Both the position numbers and the translations under genes were made by a program. Below are positions 55,635 to 62,400 of a stretch of 62,400 nucleotides of DNA, piece by piece (positions within the stretch are counted from its first letter, which is position 1; each line of letters begins with the position of its first letter). The DNA is taken from the NCBI GenBank assembly GCA_030267965.1, contig BRYA01000068.1, positions 1-62,400 on the forward strand. The letters run 5' to 3'. The notes beneath the pieces were generated by a model, which made no database searches, was not told the DNA's origin, and saw nothing but the letters and a program-made list of their open reading frames with translations. Source of the DNA: Triparma columacea (Eukaryota; Sar; Bolidophyceae; Parmales; Triparmaceae).

Positions 55635-57080
55635 GCCCCCCCCTCAGTTCGGGCAGTCCCTCCAGTCCTTCGGTTGAAAGTCAGGTGTATATCCGTCATC
55701 ATCCCCTCCCCCCTCACTTTCATTCCTCCACTGCACAAGTCCACAGTAATTAATTTCCCCCATCCAATAAACCTCTTCACAATCAAGAACCGCGCCTCTA
55801 CCCCATGCTGTAATCCCGTTAATATACCCCCCAAAAAGCACCGCTTGCGTAACGCAACTGTAGAGGTTTGGGTTGTTTGAATGCATGCCTAAAAACCACC
55901 CCTCAAGCCAGTGGTGGAGATGGGAAATTAGGACGGGCAGTCCCTCCAGTCCTTTGGTTGAAAGTCAGGTGTATATCCGTCATCATCCCCTCCCCCCCAA
56001 TCACTTTCATTCCTCCACTGCACAAACCCACAGTAATTAATTTCACTCGTCCAATAAACCTCTTCACAATCAAGAACCGCGCCTCTACCCCATGCTGTAA
56101 TCCCTTATAATATACCCCCCCAAAAGCCCCGCTTGTGTAACCCAGCTTGTTTTCGGTCTAGGGTTGTTTGAAATGCATGCCTAAAAACCAACCCTCAAGC
56201 AAGTGGTGGAGATGAAAATTATGACGGGCAGTCCCTCCAGTCCTTCGGTAGAAAGTCAGGTGTATATCCGTCATCATCCCCTCCCCCCTCACTTTCATTC
56301 CTCCACTGCACAAGTCCACAGTAGTTAATTTCCCCCATCCAATAAACCTCTTCACAATCAAGAACCGCGCCTCTACCCCATGCTGTAATCCCGTTAATAT
56401 ACCCCCCTAAAAGCCCCGCTTGTGTAACACAGCTTGTTTTCGGTCTAGGGTTGTTTGAATGCATGCCTAAAAAACCAACCTTCAAGCCAGTGATGGAGAT
56501 GGAAATTAGGACGGGCAGTCCCTCCAGTCCTTCGGTTGAAAGTCAGGTGTATATCCGTCATCATCCCCTCCTCCCCCCTCACTTTCATTCCTCCACTGCA
56601 CAAGTCCACAGTAGTTAATTTCCCCCGTCCAAAACACCTCCTCACAATCAAGAACCGCGCCTCTACCCCATGCTGTAATCCCGTTAATATACCCCCCTAA
56701 AAGCACCGCTTGTGTAACGCAGCTGTATAGGTTTGGGGTGTTTGAATGCATGCCTAAAAAACCAACCCTCAAGCCAGTGGTTTCGATGGAAATTATGACG
56801 GGCAGTCCCTCCAGTCCTTCGGTAGAAAGTCAGGTGTATATCCATCATCATCCCCTCCCCCATCACTTTCATTCCTCCACTGCACAAACCCACAGTAGTT
56901 AATTTCCCCCGTCCAAAACACCTCTTCACAATCAAGAACCGCGCCTCTACCCCATGCTGTAATCCCGTTAATATACCCCCCTAAAAGCACCGCTTGTGTA
57001 ACGCAGCTGTAGAGGTTTGGGTTGTTTGAATGCATGCCTAAAAACCAACCCTCAAGCCAGTGGTGGAGATGGAAATTAGG
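55635..57080 (-). repeat. Five tandem copies of a terminal exon (about 290 bp each)
   Basis: A 288-291 bp unit beginning at the phrase CGGGCAGTCCCTCCAGTCC (starts near 55647, 55935, 56225, 56514 and 56805) repeats five times with about 90 percent or better identity. The rightmost copy is the real last exon segment of the minus-strand membrane-protein gene, coding HLHHWLEGWFLGMHSNNP to DWRDCPS. Each further copy keeps the stop. Copies near 56466 and 56755 carry an extra A in a poly-A run that shifts the frame, and the copy at 55935-56224 has further indels. The extra copies therefore appear to be non-coding duplicates. Confidence 0.9.
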
Positions 57081-58041
57081 ATCTAATGATGGGGGGATTA
57101 TTATGAGAAGGAGGGTTGAGAGTATCTCGAATATCCGAGAAAGTAATACATTACCACGATTGAAATCTCGAAGGTGTAGATATGTGAGGGAGATACCAAA
57201 GGTGATGAGGAGGAACGCTAGTACGAATAACTGAGGTGGCCATTCGCAGGAGATGGAATATAACGTTAGGGAATGCTGTGCCCATGACCATTGACTGACT
57301 GCAGAGAAAAACCAGACACCGGTTAAATTTGCTAAGGGGGGGGTCAGAACATTATCGATGCGATTTTTTAAGAAGATAAACGGAGAAATGATAATATGGG
57401 GAGCGACTTTGAACTCACCTATTATTAATAAAGGACACGTGAAATCCAACCTACCGATCACGTGTATACGACCTATAATATAAAAAGGTAGTGAATCTAA
57501 CAGAATTGAAGAGTACTGGTACTTGTAAATATCGAGTAGATTCAACTGGTGGTTTTGATCTAACGATGGTGATGTATGGATTAATATATAAGAGATTGGG
57601 AGGAGCAGGTTTATATGGAGCAGGAATTTTATGTAGTGGACTACGGGGTAGGAGTAGGTTGTGGAGGTGGGGGTTGGGAGGAGAGGGCTGAGGAGAAGAT
57701 CTTTGAGAGTGTAGTGAGAAGATATGGTGGAGGTGGTGGGAGACTTGGGGGAGGGGAGATCTGGGAACGATTTGTGGAGGGTTATGTGTGTGTGAGTGTT
57801 TGAGTTGTTGGGGTGGTGGTGGTTGTGGTTGTTGTTGACTAAGTGTGTTGGTCAGGCATCTTGGAATTGCCTCGCTCGCCTTTCTAATTGGGTCTAATTT
57901 GGTCTAAGTTGGTCCACGTTGATCCAAGTTGGTCCAAGTTGGTCTAAGTTGGTCTATTATGTTGGCTACAATGAATGTGTGCTCACCTTGAGTCTGTTGT
58001 TCCTCATAGTCTACAAGAAGGTCGAGTTCATCTGTAGGCAT
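56793..58041 (-). CDS. Multi-helix membrane protein with HLHH motif
   Basis: Three exons: 58041-57987, 57838-57419, 57298-56793; 326 residues. It starts MPTDELDLLVDYEEQQTQ. A His/Asn-rich polar stretch follows, then five to six hydrophobic helices (VVHYIKFLLHINLLLPISYI, SILLDSLPFYIIGRIHVIG, FVLAFLLITFGISLTYLHL, LSRIFEILSTLLLIIIP), then the C-terminal signature NFHLHHWLEGWFLGMHSN and GGYINGITAWGRGAVLDCEE. The second intron (57418-57299, 120 bp) is in frame and stop-free, so a naive open frame reads through it. HLHHW-type membrane proteins are, as I recall, found in protists without an assigned function. The last exon is the template of the downstream tandem array. Confidence 0.72.
57885..57958. 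repeat. TTGGTCTAAG tandem repeat in intron 1
   Basis: Seven or so copies of a 10-11 bp unit (TTGGTC(T/C)AAG) in the first intron of the HLHH membrane protein gene. Confidence 0.85.
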
Positions 58042-58407
58042 TGTTGGTGTGTGTGTGTGTTTGTGTGTTTGGGATGTGTGTGTTTACGATGTGTGTGTGT
58101 TGTGATGTGTGTGTGTGTGTTTGGGATGTGTGCTCAGTATTCTTGAGAAATTGACTTTCTTCCAATGGTGGGCATATTCACTCAGAAATGTTCTATATTC
58201 TAAATCTATTTTAGATACATTCACGACCTCACAAATGTACTGCAAAACTATGCCGCGAAAGCGCCGTTGTAATTCTAGTGATAATTCGAAAAAATAGCAC
58301 GTTACGTTGGCATATTTACGTTTAAATCAGTTATTAAAAAGTCGAAGCAACCTGATGGTGGGAATTCTTTGGGTTTCTGGGGAATAGAAGTTTGCTGTTT
58401 TTGTTTG
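58042..58407. other. Divergent intergenic region with TG microsatellite
   Basis: Starts with interrupted (TG)n runs (about 58048-58130). The rest is AT-rich and should hold the promoters of the divergent membrane-protein (minus) and HAT/TPR (plus) genes. No gene seen. Confidence 0.5.
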
Positions 58408-61400
58408 ATGACTAACGTATTATGCTCAATATTAACAGTCTTAGTGTTGATTGTTCCCATAAATGGTTATAGTGTATGTTTATTAGGTGTAAATGTGTGT
58501 AATGGAGTTAGTTTAAGAAAGACTTTTCCATTCACTTTCCCGATCTCCAAAACAAATACTCATTTATTCAACAATAAACACCATTTGTTGACTAAATATG
58601 CCTATAATGCCTATAATGGGGATAATAGACACTACAATACACATAACACGCATTATAATACACTATACACAAGAAGATATAACACACTATTACACAATCA
58701 TTCTCCAAACAATTTGGGGAATTATTATGAGAACAATGAGAACAATGACAATAATGACAACGACAACAACAACAACAACAATATCGACAACAACAACAAC
58801 AACAATTACGATACCAACAATAAAATTAGTGACAAAATAAATGAGAACAACACCAATGATAACACAACCACTGATAACACCACCAACGACAACGACAACG
58901 ACAACACCACGACCAACAACACCTCTCCACCACCACCACCACCACCACCAACAACAACAACTCCTACAACAACTACAGATGAAGACGAATCCTCGCAATA
59001 CATAAAAGGCATAATCCCCTTAAACATCCCTACCCTAAACAGTATAGAAAGTCCTACAACCCTCCAATCCCTCTGTCTCCACTACAATCTCCCCCTTCCC
59101 TCACCCTTCACAGTGTATAACATGAAGAGTCAGTTAAGAAGTTTTTTATTAAGGAGAGATAAAACGTTAGCAGTAGATAGTTTAATCCGCCTCGCAACAT
59201 CCTCAGAATCACCCCGTTTAACTGACCCATCTTCCGATATTGGTAGTACATCTATAAAAATGGGTAAACTAGGTACACGTCGTCGAGGACCCGATAAAGT
59301 CGACCTCCTATCAGAAGGGAAGAGGGAGAATGAAATTGAAAGGATTTTAAGGAAGGAGAGATTCGGGGATATCGAACTTAGGAATATGTATAAGGAAAGG
59401 TAAGACGCGCGAAAAAGAAGAGTTAACGCGCAGAGTTAAGGGGAGGGAGGGGGGAGGAAAGAAAAATTTAGAAATGTGTGGGGAGTTTGTTGGGGGTTGT
59501 TAGGGGTGGGGTGAAAGGGGGTAGAAGGGGATGGTTGATTTATGAGAACACACTGATTAACATACCCCCCCCCACCTACTCTCTCTCTCTCTAAACCTCT
59601 CTCTAAACCTCTCTTTCTCTCCTCCCCCCAATAGCACGAATTTAGACAAGCGTGGTTACACGCGTGAGTCCCTCTCTCTCTTAATCCAGATCCACTCTCA
59701 ACGTCCTCTCGATACTCGTGTTATTTGTCGTATGTCACGTACAATGCGTACCCTCGGTGACATTGCAGGTGCGGAACGTGTTTTAAGAGAGGGTATCAAG
59801 GAACTTGGAAAAGCGGGCTTGGGGGAGAGGGATGATTGTAGTTACGTTAAACACGCACTTGCAACAACACTAGCAAGCCGTGGTGAGGTTACGGAAGCTA
59901 GGGAACTATGGTCTAACGCAACGGGTTCACCGAACTCATACCACGCTTGGGGACGGATGGAATGGAGGGAAGGTAATCTGAGTAAGGCGGTGGAAATACT
60001 GATGGAGGGGGAAAGGAAATGGAAGAGGAATAGCAGGATTAAACACGCGTTAGGTGGGATATATAGGGAATTAGGAGAACATGATAAAGCGAGAGAATAC
60101 TATAAGGAAGCGCTGAAGATAACGGGGAGGACGGGGGAACCTTTTCTGTTTACAGCGTTAGGTATATCGTATTACGAAACCGGTGATATAACAAAAGCTC
60201 GTGATATGTTTAGAAGAGGTACGAGCGTGGGGGGGGGGGGACACTCGGAAGGTTGGATGGCTTGGGGGAGGATGGAGGAAATTGAAGGGGAGAGGATGAA
60301 GGCGAAGGAGGTTTATGAGGAGGGATGGGAGGTCGGGAGGAATTATAGGAATAAGGTGAGGACGACGACGGTAGAGATGAAGCGTTTATGGGAGTCGCAA
60401 GAGACTGTAAAGCAGAATTAATGGGGAGGAAGAGTTAAGGGTAGGGGAGGGAGGGAGACTTGAGAACACGCGAAAGGGGAAACATCTAGATTGATGTTTT
60501 TGACCTTCAACTCTCCCCCCCCTTCTAACAAAAAAAAACGCTAAAAAAACCTACATACACGCAACTCACTCAACTCCACCCCCCTTCCCCCCCCCCCCCC
60601 CACCCCCCCCCAGTCCTGGCGTATGTTCAAGAGTAGCTACGTGAGTTTCCTAATAACCTCCGGCAGCCCCTCCTCCGCTCGTTCAATAATCCGTTTCTGC
60701 GTATCCTCCGATCCGCACGATTGGAAAATGTGGTTAAAGTGGGGCAAGCTCGAGGCCGACGACGGGAACGTCGATAAGGCTAGAGAGATATTTAAGGCGG
60801 CTACGGGGGGGGGGAATAAAGGGGAAGGTATCGCGGAGGTTTGGAGGGCTTGGGGGGAAACTGAAATGGACGTTCTTAATTATGTTGAAGCTAGGAGGGT
60901 TCTTATGGAGGGAGTTAAAAGGGTCAGGAACAGGTGAGAGAGAGAGATAGGACGTTCTTTGGAATAACCATCGACAAGGGGGGGCAACATGCATTCACAA
61001 TTCTCTTCCAAAAATTAACCTTAAAAAAAACACACACACACACACAGGAACCCACGTCCTACACCCTCTTTAGCCGAGCTCGTACACAGGTGGGGTATAT
61101 CAGAGTACTACTGCGGTCGTAAAGGTCGCGCACGATCATGCTGGGAGGCCGCACTTAAAATGCTCGGTTGTAATAAGGCGGGAGGACAAGTTAAGGAAAT
61201 TAAGGGGGGGAAAGAAACAGCAGCTAGGGTATACCAAAGCATGGCGAAGGCTGAACTGGAGGAGGGGAAATTGGAACTTGCGGGGTACTATATATGTAGG
61301 AGCATTAGGATCGGGGGTGGGGGGGAAGGGAGATTCGGTATCTGGGCTGACGTTGTTGGGAAACAGGGGAAGGATGAACTCGAGATTGAACTTAGGGGGA

Positions 61401-61573
61401 TGGAGGATTGTGTTATTAATAAGGGGGGGGAAGAGGGAGGGGAGGGGGGGAACGAGGTGAGGGGGAAGTATGTATTGAAGAGGGGGTGGGAAAGAGAACC
61501 TTTCTTTAGGAATGTGGATGAGAGATTTGAAATTCATGTGGAGGAGGGGGAGGAGAAGGACGAGGACGAGTAG
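58408..61573 (+). CDS. HAT/TPR repeat protein, probable plastid RNA factor
   Basis: Four exons: 58408-59399, 59635-60355, 60614-60933, 61048-61573; 852 residues. It starts with a signal-like leader (MTNVLCSILTVLVLIVPING), followed by an Asn/Thr-rich tract and a basic helical segment. From exon 2 on, half-a-TPR repeats occur (AERVLREGIKELG, YHAWGRMEWREGNLSKAVEI, HDKAREYYKEALKITG, GWMAWGRMEEIEGERMKAKE, WLKWGKLEADDGNVDKAREI, VWRAWGETEMDVLNYVEARR). This pattern matches the Mbb1/HCF107 type of plastid mRNA-stabilising proteins. Exon 4 was fixed by the phase-2 join reading NPRPTPSLAELVHRWG. The C-terminus is acidic. Confidence 0.8.
58735..58975 (+). repeat. Asn/Thr codon repeat tract
   Basis: Imperfect AAC/ACA/GAC trinucleotide repeats encode about 75 residues of Asn, Asp and Thr, then a Pro run, inside exon 1 of the HAT/TPR gene. 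Slippage-prone and likely polymorphic. Confidence 0.9.
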
Positions 61574-61674
61574 ATGGGAGGGTTTTAATATAAATCCACT
61601 TTTAAAACCTAACGTGTGAAAAAACAATTAATCTCTAAAAAATTTCTTCTCTCACTGAAGCGCCATCGGAAGTA

Positions 61675-62373
61675 TCAGATTGGGGAACGATCTTCATCTG
61701 TTTTGAAAGGGTTAGGGTTACTGGAAGAACGTTTTCCCTGAAGGCAAAAAGGCAACCTAGTAGGTTGCCTCAATTTCCTCTCGTACTCTCCCTGAGCGTT
61801 ACCCCCCAACGCCGCCGCCGCCATCGCCGCGTACTCTCCCTGAGCGTTACCTCCCCCTCCCGCCGCCGATGTTGTCGTAGTCGTAGTCGTAGCTCCACGT
61901 TGTTGCGTCTGGTACATTGCGCCTGCTTCTACGGCTTTAGCCTTTGCCCAAGCCAGTTTGTATTCCGTCTGCCGCTCCAGCCTTTTCCCCTTAGCCGCCA
62001 TCTGCTGTTGCTGTTGCGTCTGTCCCTGTGCTTGTGGACCATAATAGCCGTGAGCAGCCACGGGGAGAGGCACGGACAAGGGAACACCCTTGTTTTGCCT
62101 ATACTGCTGTTGTTGTTGGTGCCCTCCGTTCGCTTGCCACTCCCTCAATTTCCTCTCGTACTCTTCCTGAGCGTTACCCCTATCCGCCGCCGCCGCCGTC
62201 GCTGCCGATGTTGTCGTTGTCGTAGCTCCATGTTGTTGCGTCTGGTACATTGCGCCAGAAGAAGGCGAGTATGGCGCGTTCGGGAACATTTCGGCCTGTC
62301 CCCTGTTGAAAACCACGGGTTTGAACTCGTCCTCCTTCTCCATCAGCGCCGAGTTCTCGAATCTCTTAACCAT
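61675..62373 (-). CDS. Glutamine-rich low-complexity protein, may be 5' partial
   Basis: Frame of 232 residues from MVKRFENSALMEKEDEF. The frame stays open, without a stop, to the window edge (reading YARIQGKAA before the Met), so the true start may lie beyond 62400. The sequence is Gln/Ala/Thr-rich and contains a duplicated block: GAMYQTQQ(H/R)GATTTTT then GNAQ-EYERKLR, present twice. The block suggests a repeat-built adaptor or RNA-binding disordered protein, but no family is recognised. A short spacer separates its stop from the convergent HAT/TPR gene. Confidence 0.55.
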   Translation of the reverse strand: MVKRFENSALMEKEDEFKPVVFNRGQAEMFPNAPYSPSSGAMYQTQQHGATTTTTSAATAAAADRGNAQEEYERKLREWQANGGHQQQQQYRQNKGVPLSVPLPVAAHGYYGPQAQGQTQQQQQMAAKGKRLERQTEYKLAWAKAKAVEAGAMYQTQQRGATTTTTTTSAAGGGGNAQGEYAAMAAAALGGNAQGEYERKLRQPTRLPFCLQGKRSSSNPNPFKTDEDRSPI

Positions 62374-62400
62374 CGCCGCCTTCCCTTGGATTCGCGCATA

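Noticed and set aside
1..62400. Search for tRNA, rRNA, CRISPR arrays, bacterial operons or intact transposons
   Set aside because: No cloverleaf-compatible intergenic sequence, rRNA core, spacer-repeat array, transposase or reverse-transcriptase motif was seen by eye; short or diverged elements could be missed.

Overview
This is the left end of a eukaryotic nuclear chromosome. It starts with CCCTAA repeats (a TTAGGG-type telomere), passes through about 1 kb of C/T-rich subtelomeric repeat, then holds densely packed, intron-containing protein genes. Introns are about 70-310 bp, with GTGAG or GTAAG donors. The organism is most likely a photosynthetic stramenopile (ochrophyte alga). The reasons are a plastid-lipid-associated PAP/fibrillin protein with a signal-peptide-like leader, a HAT/TPR protein of the plastid RNA-factor kind with a similar leader, an extracellular-EGF/START/kinase receptor of a type I associate with heterokont algae, and the telomere type. 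The species cannot be named from the sequence alone. All spliced models below were built by eye from splice consensus, reading phase and protein family conservation. In every multi-exon model the phases close exactly.

Telomere-proximal region (1.1-15.9 kb, minus strand): a very large gene or tandem gene cluster built from repeated symmetric phase-1 exons. My ten-exon model reads without a stop through 4,416 residues. It contains a signal peptide, acidic repeat exons, a CUB-like domain, sixteen EGF-like modules, five parallel-beta-helix-like modules, a START domain and two complete protein kinase domains. Repeated exons and the introns between them are nearly identical, which points to recent unequal duplication. 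This is the most unusual locus of the window.

Housekeeping and signalling region (16.5-36.5 kb): PP2C phosphatase and NOB1 ribosome-maturation nuclease (minus), NTAQ1 N-terminal glutamine amidase (plus), a basic protein with a Tudor/KOW-like tail (minus), BUB3 (plus), a 1,597-residue C2/EF-hand/leucine-rich-repeat protein (minus) divergent from actin-related protein 2 (plus), a single-repeat MYB protein (minus) and a small four-helix membrane protein (minus).

Lipid, transport and signalling region (36.7-55.4 kb): a patatin-type lipase (minus) divergent from the PAP/fibrillin gene (plus), a P-loop/DRTGG protein (minus) divergent from a HEAT-repeat protein (plus), an eEF2K-like alpha-kinase with C-terminal Tudor-like modules, a PTEN phosphatase and an SLC10-type transporter (all minus), an intronless GC-rich polytopic membrane protein (plus), a globin-fold protein and a small leader-bearing protein (both minus).

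Distal region (55.6-62.4 kb): a membrane-protein gene whose last exon is followed by four degenerate tandem copies of itself, a HAT/TPR protein with an Asn/Thr-rich tract (plus), and a glutamine-rich repeat protein (minus) that may run past the window edge. Two assembly gaps (36141-36179, 49463-49515) lie inside introns and do not interrupt coding sequence. No tRNA, rRNA, CRISPR array or intact transposon was seen.
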